This document shows positions 8,181 through 15,676 of a stretch of DNA of 22,623 nucleotides, piece after piece. This DNA comes from Rhodocyclaceae bacterium. GTDB taxonomy: Bacteria; Pseudomonadota; Gammaproteobacteria; Burkholderiales; Rhodocyclaceae. The stretch lies in assembly GCA_023230455.1 (NCBI GenBank), contig JALNXH010000032.1:1-22623 (forward strand), in the 5' to 3' direction. The stretch's first letter is position 1. Each line of letters opens with the position of its first letter. A model generated the notes under the pieces. That model searched no databases. It was not told the origin of the DNA and saw nothing but the letters and a program-made list of their open reading frames with translations. The translations under genes and the position numbers were made by a program.

Positions 8181-8843
8181 ATGGCGGTATATGACCTGGA
8201 AGAGCAGGAACAGCTCGCGGAGCTGAAAACCTGGTGGAAGCTGCACGGCAATCGGGTGACCTCGTTGGTGACGGTGGCGGTGCTCGCAGTGGCTGGCTGG
8301 CAGGGCTGGAATTGGTGGCAGCGCGAACAATCGACGCAAGCGTCGGCGCTGTATGCCGGTGTCGAAAAAGCGGCCGTGGCGAAAGACGCAAAGCAGGCGC
8401 GGCAATTAACCGGCGAGTTGATCGACAAGTTTCCGCGTACCGCTTATGCGCCTTTGGCTGCGATGCTTTCTGCCCGCGTGCAAGTCGAAGCCGGTGAGAG
8501 CAAGAATGCTCAGCCCCAGTTGCAGTGGGCTGCCGAGAATGCCGGCGACGATGCGCTGCGTGATCTCGCCCGCCTGCGCCTGGCGACAGTACTGTTGGAC
8601 GATAAGTCTTATGACGAGGCGCTCAAGCAACTGGCGGTGACGCCGGGATCGGCATTTGCGCCGCGCTATGCGGAACTCAAGGGCGACGTTCTACTGGCTC
8701 AGGGCAAGCAGGCTGAAGCCGTCGCCGCCTACCAGGCCGGCATTGCCGCGCTGGAAACCCTGCGCAAGACCGACAACGCGCCGCCGCATGGCGCCTACCT
8801 CGATTTGCTCAAACTCAAAATGGAGGCGGCTGGAAGCCAATGA
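8181..8843 (+). CDS. yfgM: YfgM-family tetratricopeptide membrane protein
   Basis: YfgM is a membrane-anchored TPR protein found at the SecYEG translocon and linked to periplasmic chaperones. The protein has a short cytoplasmic N-terminus (MAVYDLEEQEQLAELKTWWK), one transmembrane helix at about 25-46, then helical repeats of the TPR_21 type through residue 220. AAGGGA about 9 nt before the ATG supports the start. Its stop overlaps the bamB start (ATGA), and this close pairing with bamB is conserved. Identity rests on domain layout and context, because repeat proteins diverge quickly. Confidence 0.9.
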   Translation: MAVYDLEEQEQLAELKTWWKLHGNRVTSLVTVAVLAVAGWQGWNWWQREQSTQASALYAGVEKAAVAKDAKQARQLTGELIDKFPRTAYAPLAAMLSARVQVEAGESKNAQPQLQWAAENAGDDALRDLARLRLATVLLDDKSYDEALKQLAVTPGSAFAPRYAELKGDVLLAQGKQAEAVAAYQAGIAALETLRKTDNAPPHGAYLDLLKLKMEAAGSQ

Positions 8844-9994
8844 TGACAAGACTGCTAGCCGCGTTCGCAGCCGCGGGCCTGATCGGCGGCTGCTCCAGCC
8901 TGGATTCCCTGAATCCTTTCGGCAACAAGGGCGACCAACGCAATTTGCCGGCGCCGCTGGTTGAACTGACGGGCAAGACCGTTGAGCCGAAGATACTCTG
9001 GCACGCTTCCGTCGGTAGCGCCGGAGCGTACGTATTTACGCCCGCCGTGGCGCAATCGAGCGTGTATGCCGCAGCCGAAAACGGCAATGTGACGCGTCTC
9101 GACAAAGGCCAACAAGTGTGGCGGATGTCCACCGACAAGCGCGTATCGGGCGGTGTCGGCAGCGATGGCAAGGTGGTGGCGGTCGGCACCGACAAAGGCG
9201 AGGTGCTGGCCCTCTCGGCAAGCGACGGACGTCTTTTGTGGAGCGCCAAGGCCGGTTCCGAAATTCTCTCCGCGCCATTGGTGACGGAAGGTTTGGTCGT
9301 CGTGCGCAGTGGCGATGCGCGCATCTATGCCTTCGACGCCGCCGACGGCAAACGTCGCTGGGTGTATCAGCGCACCGCGCCAGCCCTGAGCGTACGTGCC
9401 GCACCGGGAATGGTGGCAATGCCTGGTGCCATCCTTTCAGGTTTCCCGGGTGGCAAACTGGCGGCGATTGCCCTCAACAACGGTGCCGCACTGTGGGAAT
9501 TTACCGTGGCTCTGCCGAAAGGCGCGACCGAACTGGAACGGGTCACCGACATCACCAGCAATCCGGTCGTTGGCGGACAGGAAGTCTGCGCCGTAGCCTA
9601 CCGGGGCCGTGCCGCCTGCTTCAACACCACCAATGGGCAGACTGTCTGGGCGCGTGACGCCTCGTCCTTCTCTGGGATGGAACTGGACAGCCGCACTGCC
9701 TATGTCAGTGACGAAAGCGGCATAGTGATGGCGTTCGACCGGCAAGCCGGGGCGAGCCTGTGGAAGCAGGACAAGCTGACCAACCGCAAGCTGTCGCGGC
9801 CCCAGGCGATTGGGGCCTACATCGCGGTCGGCGACTACAAAGGTTACGTGCATCTGCTGCGCCGCGAAGACGGGGCGTTTGCCGGGCGTGTCGCCACCGA
9901 CGGCAGCGCCATTGTCGCCTCTCCGATCCGCATTGGCGATGCCGTGCTGGTACAGACACAGGACGGCGGTATTTACGCCATCGGCGTCAATTGA
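8840..9994 (+). CDS. bamB: Outer membrane protein assembly factor BamB
   Basis: BamB is a lipoprotein of the BAM complex, which folds beta-barrel proteins into the outer membrane. The signal MMTRLLAAFAAAGLIGGC carries a lipobox (LIGGC) with lipidated C18. The rest shows repeated PQQ-like propeller blades, for example GEVLALSASDGRLLWSAK, DARIYAFDAADGKRRWVYQ and GIVMAFDRQAGASLWKQD, consistent with the eight-bladed propeller. Two ATGs lie in tandem at 8840 and 8843. The first forms the ATGA overlap with yfgM. Length (384 residues) matches the family. Confidence 0.96.
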   Translation: MMTRLLAAFAAAGLIGGCSSLDSLNPFGNKGDQRNLPAPLVELTGKTVEPKILWHASVGSAGAYVFTPAVAQSSVYAAAENGNVTRLDKGQQVWRMSTDKRVSGGVGSDGKVVAVGTDKGEVLALSASDGRLLWSAKAGSEILSAPLVTEGLVVVRSGDARIYAFDAADGKRRWVYQRTAPALSVRAAPGMVAMPGAILSGFPGGKLAAIALNNGAALWEFTVALPKGATELERVTDITSNPVVGGQEVCAVAYRGRAACFNTTNGQTVWARDASSFSGMELDSRTAYVSDESGIVMAFDRQAGASLWKQDKLTNRKLSRPQAIGAYIAVGDYKGYVHLLRREDGAFAGRVATDGSAIVASPIRIGDAVLVQTQDGGIYAIGVN

Positions 9995-10021
9995 AGTCGA
10001 TGACTTTCCGGATCTAGGTCA

Positions 10022-11341
10022 ATGAAACCCACCCTGGTGCTCGTCGGCCGGCCCAACGTCGGCAAGAGCACGCTGTTCAATCGACTCACGCGCAGTCGCG
10101 ATGCCCTTGTCGCCGACCTGCCAGGGCTGACCCGCGATCGCCACTACGGCCACGGACGTCTGGGCAGCAAGCCCTATCTTGTGGTCGATACTGGAGGATT
10201 CGAACCTTCGGCCAAGACCGGCATCGTGCAGGAAATGGCGCGCCAGGCGGAAGCGGCGATTGCCGAAGCCGATGTGCTGCTGTTTATCGTGGACGGTCGT
10301 GCCGGACTGACGCCGCAGGATCAGGCCATCGCCGATCGCTTGCGGCGCAGCGGCCGCCCCCTGCATTTGGTGGTGAACAAGGCCGAGGGCATGGAGCGAT
10401 CGATCGTCGGTGCCGAGTTTCACGAACTCGGCTGCGGCGAACCGCGCGTGATTTCGGCCGCGCACGGCGACGGCGTGCGCGAGTTGATCGATCTGGCCCT
10501 GGACGCTTATCCGAACGAGGACGAGGAGGTTGATACCAAGGGACCGCGCGTGGCCATCGTCGGGCGCCCCAATGTCGGCAAGAGCACCTTGATCAATACC
10601 CTGCTCGGCGAAGAGCGCGTGATCGCCTTCGATATGCCGGGCACCACGCGCGATGCCATCGAGATTCCCTTCGAGCGCAACGGCAAGCAATACACGCTGA
10701 TCGATACCGCCGGCTTGCGCCGCAAGGGGCGCGTCTTCGAGGCGGTGGAAAAATTTTCCGTGATCAAGACGCTACAGGCGGTGGAGGAATCCAACGTCGT
10801 GGTGCTGATGGTCGATGCCAGCCAGGACATCTCCGACCAGGATGCGCATATCGCCGGTTTCTGCATCGAGGCGGGCCGTGCGCTGGTGTTGGCGGTGAAT
10901 AAATGGGACGCCGTGGACGACTACACGCGCGATCAGGTCAAGCAGGAGATTGCGCGCAAGCTCAACTTCCTCGGTTTCGCGCGCACACACACCATCTCGG
11001 CGTTGAACGGCCAGGGAATCGCAGGGGTGCTGACCGCCGTGGACAAGGCTTATGCCGCGGCGATGGCTAAAATGCCGACGCCGAAGCTGACCCGCGTTCT
11101 GGAAACGGCGGTGCAGAAGCAGGCGCCGCCGCGTCACGGTCTGTTCCGCCCGAAGCTGCGCTACGCACATCAGGGGGGCAGCAATCCGCCGATCATCGTG
11201 ATTCACGGTAATGCCCTGGATCACGTGCCGGATTCCTACACCCGCTATCTCGAGCGCTGTTTCCTCGAAGCCTTCAAGCTGCAAGGTACGCCGCTGCGCA
11301 TTCAGTACAAATCCTCGAAGAACCCTTACGCCGACAAGTAG
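10022..11341 (+). CDS. der: Ribosome biogenesis GTPase Der (EngA)
   Basis: Der is an essential GTPase for 50S subunit maturation. It has two tandem G domains, each with a GRPNVGKST P-loop (about residues 9-17 and 181-189), followed by a KH-like C-terminal domain (HGLFRPKLRYAHQGGSNPP). G3 motifs (VVDTGGF and LIDTAGL) and G4 motifs (NKAE and NKWD) are visible. Length (439 residues) is typical. It begins 27 nt after bamB. Its last 16 nt overlap, tail to tail, the end of the minus-strand histidine kinase gene, so the usual downstream neighbour hfq is displaced by 2.9 kb. Confidence 0.98.
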   Translation: MKPTLVLVGRPNVGKSTLFNRLTRSRDALVADLPGLTRDRHYGHGRLGSKPYLVVDTGGFEPSAKTGIVQEMARQAEAAIAEADVLLFIVDGRAGLTPQDQAIADRLRRSGRPLHLVVNKAEGMERSIVGAEFHELGCGEPRVISAAHGDGVRELIDLALDAYPNEDEEVDTKGPRVAIVGRPNVGKSTLINTLLGEERVIAFDMPGTTRDAIEIPFERNGKQYTLIDTAGLRRKGRVFEAVEKFSVIKTLQAVEESNVVVLMVDASQDISDQDAHIAGFCIEAGRALVLAVNKWDAVDDYTRDQVKQEIARKLNFLGFARTHTISALNGQGIAGVLTAVDKAYAAAMAKMPTPKLTRVLETAVQKQAPPRHGLFRPKLRYAHQGGSNPPIIVIHGNALDHVPDSYTRYLERCFLEAFKLQGTPLRIQYKSSKNPYADK

Positions 11342-12687
11342 GGTTTTTCTGCCGGCGGAAACGCCAGCCTTACACGCAATCCCCGGCCGTCCTCGCCTTC
11401 GCTGAGTTCGAGTCGCGCGGCGTGCAGTTCGGCGATCCGGGCAACGATCGAAAGGCCCAGCCCGGAACCGCTTTCGCCGCTCGCATCGATGCGCGTGAAG
11501 CGATCCAGCACCCGCTGCCGATCGGCGGCGGGTATGCCCGGCCCCTGATCGACCACGTCCAGTTGGACGCCCCCCTCTGCCGTGGTGTCGACGGCGACGC
11601 GCAGGCGGCTGTCCGGGGGCGAATAGCGCACCGCGTTATCGATTAGGTTGCGCAACAACACCGAGAGCAGTGTCGGCTCACCGCGAACCGACTTCGCCGG
11701 CCCTTCCGTCAAACTGGGTTCGACGTGCTTGCTCAGTGCAAACGGCGCCGCCTGGGCCAGGGCGGCCGCTGCCAGTTGCTGTAGGTCGCAGGCGACGAAG
11801 CTTCCGCCCAGGCTGGCGGCATCGAGCCGCGCCAAGGTGAGCAGTTGCTCAATCAGATGTGTGGCGCGGTCGCTGGCTTCGACGACTTTGTCGAGGGCGC
11901 GCTCGCGCTCAGCGATATCCGTGCTGGCGCGTGCGACTTGAGCGTGCGCGCGCATTGCCGCCAGCGGCGTGCGCAATTCGTGAGCGGCGTCGGCGGTGAA
12001 CCGCCGCTCCTGATCGATCGATCGGTGCAGACGTTCGAACAGTCGGTTGAGCTGAGCCAGGATCGGGTGCAGTTCGCGCACCGTGCCGGCAAGTGGAATC
12101 GCTTCGAGGCGGTCGGGCGAGCGTTCGCCGATGGACTCGGCGAGCCTCGCCAGCGGGGCCAGATTGGCGCGGATCAATAGCACTAGCGCCAGGGCCAATA
12201 CGGGCAGAGCCAGGGCCAGCGGTTCGACCAAATGCACGGCGAGCTCGCGGCCCAGTGCCTGGCGCGCATCGTGTGTTTCGGCGACCTGGATCAGGTAATG
12301 CCCGGATTCGTCACGCAGGCTATAGACGCGCCATGCCCGGCCGCCGCTGGTGGCGTCGGAGAACCCCTGTTCAGCGGCAGAAAGCCTTTCTTCCGGGGCT
12401 TCGGCGGAATGTGCAAGCAGCCGGTCGTTCCCCCAGATCTGGAAAGCCACTTTGCGCGCGTAGCGGTGGGAGGGCAGATGCTGGGCGATTTCGTCGGCTT
12501 CGTCGCCGACGAAGCCGGCAACCACCATCGCGGTCTGCGCCAGGTGCGCGTCGAACAGCTCGTCGGCTTCGTGGATCGACTCGCGCCAGGCGACAAAGCT
12601 CAACGCAATCCAGGTTGCGGCGATGGCAGCGAGCGCGCCGGCGAGAAGTCGTAGACGCAGGCTGGGGGATGAGGCGGGTGCGCTCAT
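11326..12687 (-). CDS. Sensor histidine kinase, QseC/PmrB-like
   Basis: This is a membrane sensor kinase of 453 residues. It has TM1 at about 12-33, a periplasmic sensor of about 120 residues, TM2 at about 153-173, a HAMP-like linker, a HisKA domain with phospho-acceptor H236 (FTADAAHELRTPLAAMR), and an ATPase domain with N box (LIDNAVRYSPP), G1 (VVDQGPGIP), F box (LDRFTRID) and G2 (GSGLGLSIV). The frame opens further upstream, but the ATG at 12687 overlaps the regulator stop (ATGA) and precedes a normal N-terminus. It should phosphorylate the adjacent regulator. The ligand is unknown. Its stop lies within the 3' end of der on the other strand. Confidence 0.93.
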   Translation of the reverse strand: MSAPASSPSLRLRLLAGALAAIAATWIALSFVAWRESIHEADELFDAHLAQTAMVVAGFVGDEADEIAQHLPSHRYARKVAFQIWGNDRLLAHSAEAPEERLSAAEQGFSDATSGGRAWRVYSLRDESGHYLIQVAETHDARQALGRELAVHLVEPLALALPVLALALVLLIRANLAPLARLAESIGERSPDRLEAIPLAGTVRELHPILAQLNRLFERLHRSIDQERRFTADAAHELRTPLAAMRAHAQVARASTDIAERERALDKVVEASDRATHLIEQLLTLARLDAASLGGSFVACDLQQLAAAALAQAAPFALSKHVEPSLTEGPAKSVRGEPTLLSVLLRNLIDNAVRYSPPDSRLRVAVDTTAEGGVQLDVVDQGPGIPAADRQRVLDRFTRIDASGESGSGLGLSIVARIAELHAARLELSEGEDGRGLRVRLAFPPAEKPYLSA

Positions 12688-13340
12688 GAGGGCATCGAAT
12701 ACCCGATACCGCGCAGCGTGCGGATCAATTCCGGGGCCAGCTTGCGGCGCAGGTGATGGACGTGTACCTCGATGGCATTCGATTCCAGTTCCTCGCCCCA
12801 AGGGTAGAGCTTGGTTTCGAGCTGTGCCCGGGTCAGCACCTTGCCGGCGTTGAGCATCAGTTCATGCAGCAGGGCAAACTCGCGTGCCGATAGTTCGACC
12901 GGGATTCCCCTGAATTCCACGCTATGTGCGGCCGGGTCGAGGCGCAATTCGCCGTGTTCCAGCACCGGGGTGGCGCTGCCGGCGGCGCGGCGCACCAGCG
13001 CGCGCAGGCGGGCCGCCAACTCGCCGAGGTCGAACGGCTTCACCATGTAGTCGTCGGCGCCGCTGTCGAGTCCCTTGATCACGTCTTCGGCCGTATCGCG
13101 CGCGGTCAGCACCAGCACCGGCAGGGCCGAACCGCTGGCGCGCAGCCGTTGCAGCAGGTCCAGCCCGGAAAGCCTCGGCAGGCCCAGGTCGAGCACGGCG
13201 GCGGCGAACGGCTCGGCCTGTAAGGCATTCCAGGCGACGAGGCCGTCCCTTACCCAGTCGGGCTGAAATCCGGCCTGACGCAGCCCGGCGAGGATTCCTT
13301 CGCCGAGCAATCGATCATCCTCGACAATCAATATGCGCAT
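12684..13340 (-). CDS. OmpR-family response regulator, QseB/PmrA-like
   Basis: The 218-residue regulator has a receiver domain with the acidic pair at D8/D9, phospho-acceptor D51 (AAVLDLGLPRLSG), switch T79 and K101 (DDYMVKPFDL). A winged-helix DNA-binding domain of the OmpR/PhoB class follows (ELSAREFALLHELML, SNAIEVHVHHLRRKL, IRTLRGIGY). The overall pattern fits the QseB/PmrA/BasR branch. It starts directly after the cytochrome b stop and overlaps the kinase start, so the three genes form one operon. A CTTAAG-N5-CTTATG box upstream of the operon is a likely binding site for this protein. Confidence 0.94.
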   Translation of the reverse strand: MRILIVEDDRLLGEGILAGLRQAGFQPDWVRDGLVAWNALQAEPFAAAVLDLGLPRLSGLDLLQRLRASGSALPVLVLTARDTAEDVIKGLDSGADDYMVKPFDLGELAARLRALVRRAAGSATPVLEHGELRLDPAAHSVEFRGIPVELSAREFALLHELMLNAGKVLTRAQLETKLYPWGEELESNAIEVHVHHLRRKLAPELIRTLRGIGYSMPS

Positions 13341-14030
13341 TCAGTCATCGTCCTTGTCGCGGTGGGCTCCGTCGTCGATTTCCGCCGCGATGGCCGCAGG
13401 ATCGAGCAGGGCGGGCAGTTTGCCTTGAGCCAGGCCCCACGCAAACAGCGTGAGGGCGGCAGCCAGCAGCACGGCAATGATGCCATGGCCGTTGCGTATC
13501 GATTCGGTTTCGCTGCCTGATTTCCGTCCGGTAACCATCGCAGCGGCCAAATTCTCCCGGTGCAGTCTGCTCGAAACGACGACGCCGAGGATGTGGATTA
13601 CCACCAGCGCGAGCATGCCGGTGGCCAGCGCTTCATGCAGTTCTTCGAAGGTTTCGCCGCCGACCTGATTCAACGTCAGCCATCCGCTGACGGCCGTTGC
13701 GGTGCCCAACAGCAGGAGCAGGACGACGGCAATCGCACCAGCCGGGTTATGCCCGGTGAAGTGTTGCGGCCGGCCTTGCATGAGCGAACGCAGATAGCCG
13801 ACGACGGCAGCCGGGCCGCGGACGAAACTGGTGAAGCGGGCATGGCGGCTACCGGCCAGCCCCCAGAGCAAACGAAAGCCGATCAGGGCGAAGAACAGAT
13901 AGCCGCAGATCAGGTGGATCAGATGCAAGGATTCGGACTCGGCGGTCAGATAGGCGACGCCGAAGCTGGCGGCGAGCGACCAGTGGAAGACCCGCGTCGG
14001 CAGATCCCAAACAAGAATGCGTTGGTTCAT
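13341..14030 (-). CDS. Cytochrome b561-type membrane protein (Ni/Fe-hydrogenase cytochrome b family)
   Basis: This 229-residue protein has an N-terminus typical of the family (LVWDLPTRVFHWSLA) and about five transmembrane segments (roughly 18-33, 41-58, 97-118, 137-155, 184-201). H16, H36, H39, H132 and H146 lie in or near the helices and are heme b ligand candidates. Such proteins pass electrons between quinol and periplasmic c-type cytochromes or enzymes. The C-terminal tail is acidic and charged (DDGAHRDKDDD). AGGA about 8 nt before the ATG supports the start. It is first in an operon with the two-component pair. No cytochrome c or oxidoreductase partner is next to it, so its electron partner is unknown. 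Confidence 0.87.
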   Translation of the reverse strand: MNQRILVWDLPTRVFHWSLAASFGVAYLTAESESLHLIHLICGYLFFALIGFRLLWGLAGSRHARFTSFVRGPAAVVGYLRSLMQGRPQHFTGHNPAGAIAVVLLLLLGTATAVSGWLTLNQVGGETFEELHEALATGMLALVVIHILGVVVSSRLHRENLAAAMVTGRKSGSETESIRNGHGIIAVLLAAALTLFAWGLAQGKLPALLDPAAIAAEIDDGAHRDKDDD

Positions 14031-14079
14031 GGCGATTGATCCTGATGATGGAAGTAGGCTGCCATGGTGCCGCTGTTGG

Positions 14080-14096
14080 CTTAAGGAAAGCTTATG
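14080..14096 (-). promoter_or_regulatory. PmrA/QseB-type regulator box
   Basis: On the plus strand the site reads CTTAAG-GAAAG-CTTATG. The known PmrA/QseB box is two CTTAAG-like half-sites 5 nt apart, and here one half is perfect and the other differs at one base. It lies about 50 nt upstream of the cytochrome b start, in the divergent gap to hfq (14031-14217), and the operon encodes a QseB/PmrA-like regulator. CTTAAG is palindromic, so it could act on either side. No convincing -10 was found for either gene. Confidence 0.5.
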
Positions 14097-14217
14097 GCAC
14101 GCGCCGGGTGCGCTTATTCAGCGGCAGAAATGCATTACGCAAAGCGGCAAAAGCTGGCGAGGCCGGGGAAAATCGATTAAAGTCCGTCCTCCAAATAAAA
14201 CATAAGTGGGGTTCCCC

Positions 14218-14454
14218 ATGAGCAATAAAGGGCAACTGTTACAAGACCCGTTCCTGAATACGCTGCGTCGCGAGCATATTCCGGTTTCAATCTATCTGGT
14301 CAATGGCATCAAGCTGCAGGGGCAGGTCGAGTCCTTCGATCAGTACGTCGTACTGCTGAAGAATACGGTTACCCAAATGGTCTACAAACACGCCATTTCC
14401 ACCGTGGTTCCGGCCCGCCCGGTTAATTTCAACCAGGACAGCGACGCCGAGTGA
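14218..14454 (+). CDS. hfq: RNA-binding protein Hfq
   Basis: Hfq is the hexameric Sm-like chaperone that pairs small RNAs with mRNAs. The 78-residue protein begins MSNKGQLLQDPFLNTLRRE and carries the Sm1 region (VSIYLVNGIKLQGQVESFDQ) and the Sm2 motif VYKHAIS. The tail is short and acidic, as is usual in betaproteobacteria. The frame opens to a GTG at 14206, but the ATG at 14218 gives the family start. The upstream GTGGGG is only a weak Shine-Dalgarno. hflX follows after 35 nt, the conserved hfq-hflX-hflK-hflC order. Confidence 0.98.
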   Translation: MSNKGQLLQDPFLNTLRREHIPVSIYLVNGIKLQGQVESFDQYVVLLKNTVTQMVYKHAISTVVPARPVNFNQDSDAE

Positions 14455-14489
14455 TTCCCACTCCCCAACGGCAGGGCCCGATTCGTTAA

Positions 14490-15623
14490 GTGTTCGAACG
14501 CCCTGCCAGCGGCAACGCGGCAATCCTTGTTCAGCTTGATTTCGGCGCCGGCGATTATGCCGAGCGTCTGGAAGAGTTCACGCTTTTAGCCACCAGCGCC
14601 GGTGCGGCGCCGCGAGCCGTCGTCGGTGGTCGGCGCGGCAGCCCCGATCCGGCGCTTTTCGCCGGCAAGGGCAAGGTGCAGGAAATCGCCGATGCGGCGA
14701 TTCTCCACGAAGCCGACATCGTTCTCTTCAATCATGAATTGTCTCCCGCACAGCAGCGCAATCTGGAGCGCAGGCTGGAACGACGGGTGGTCGATCGCAG
14801 CAGCCTGATTCTCGACATCTTCGCCCTGCGTGCGCACAGTCACGAAGGCAAGTTGCAGGTTGAACTGGCCCAATTGCAGCATCTCGCCACGCGGCTGGTG
14901 CGCGGTTGGACCCACCTGGAGCGGCAGAAGGGCGGTATCGGCCTGCGCGGCCCCGGAGAAACCCAGTTGGAAACCGACCGCCGCCTGCTTGGCAAGCGCG
15001 TGGCGCTGCTCAAGGAGCGCCTGCGCCAGATGGAACGGCAGCGTGCCGTGCGGCGCCGCTCGCGCAGCCGCAACGAGGTGTTGTCGGTTTCGCTGGTGGG
15101 GTATACCAACGCCGGCAAGAGCACGTTGTTCAATGCTCTGACCAAGGCCGGCGCCTTTGCCGCCAACCAGCTTTTCGCTACCCTCGACACGACCTCACGG
15201 CGCCTTTATATCGAGGGCGCCGGGCAGATCGTCGTCTCCGATACCGTCGGCTTCATCCGCGATCTCCCCCATTCGCTGGTCGCGGCTTTTCATGCCACGC
15301 TGGAAGAAACGGCGATGGCCGACCTGCTGCTGCATGTGGTCGACTCGTCGAGCCCAGACCGCGATCAGCAGATGTCGGCCGTGAGTCAGGTGTTGAACGA
15401 AATCGGGGCCGGCGAAGTCGAACAGATCCTGGTCTGGAACAAGATAGACGCCACCGCCGCCAGCCCCGGGGTCGAACGCGACGAGCATGGTAAACTCACC
15501 CGCGTTCGTCTCAGCGCCCGCACCGGGGCCGGTCTCGATCTGCTGCGCACGGCCTTGGCCGAGGTGGCTCAGGCGAGAAAAGATACGAGCGGAACCGAAA
15601 CCAGCGTAGTCGACGCGGCCTGA
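14490..15623 (+). CDS. hflX: GTPase HflX (ribosome rescue/splitting factor)
   Basis: HflX binds 50S and 70S ribosomes and splits stalled ribosomes under stress. It has the HflX N-terminal domain with the signature GGIGLRGPGETQLE (about 148-161) and a helical linker rich in Arg, followed by the G domain with P-loop GYTNAGKS (204-211), G3 DTVGF and G4 NKID. The start is a GTG at 14490, 35 nt after hfq, without a strong Shine-Dalgarno. An alternative start further in would cut the N-terminal domain. Length (377 residues) is close to that of its relatives. Confidence 0.95.
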   Translation: MFERPASGNAAILVQLDFGAGDYAERLEEFTLLATSAGAAPRAVVGGRRGSPDPALFAGKGKVQEIADAAILHEADIVLFNHELSPAQQRNLERRLERRVVDRSSLILDIFALRAHSHEGKLQVELAQLQHLATRLVRGWTHLERQKGGIGLRGPGETQLETDRRLLGKRVALLKERLRQMERQRAVRRRSRSRNEVLSVSLVGYTNAGKSTLFNALTKAGAFAANQLFATLDTTSRRLYIEGAGQIVVSDTVGFIRDLPHSLVAAFHATLEETAMADLLLHVVDSSSPDRDQQMSAVSQVLNEIGAGEVEQILVWNKIDATAASPGVERDEHGKLTRVRLSARTGAGLDLLRTALAEVAQARKDTSGTETSVVDAA

Positions 15624-15676
15624 CCCAATCCTCATCCCTTCATTCCTGAAAGCACAATGTGATCGCTGGCATCCTC

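Noticed and set aside
7374..8405. 343-codon open frame on the minus strand
   Set aside because: It is antisense to hisS and yfgM, both certain genes. Long antisense frames are normal at this GC content, and it shows no recognisable domain.
12688..12801. 38-residue upstream extension of the kinase frame
   Set aside because: It runs through the coding region of the regulator and gives no plausible N-terminus. The ATG at 12687 forms the ATGA overlap.
14208..14217. GGGGTTCCCC dyad before the hfq ATG as a regulatory hairpin
   Set aside because: A 2-nt loop is too small for a hairpin, and 4-bp arms are expected by chance in this GC-rich DNA.
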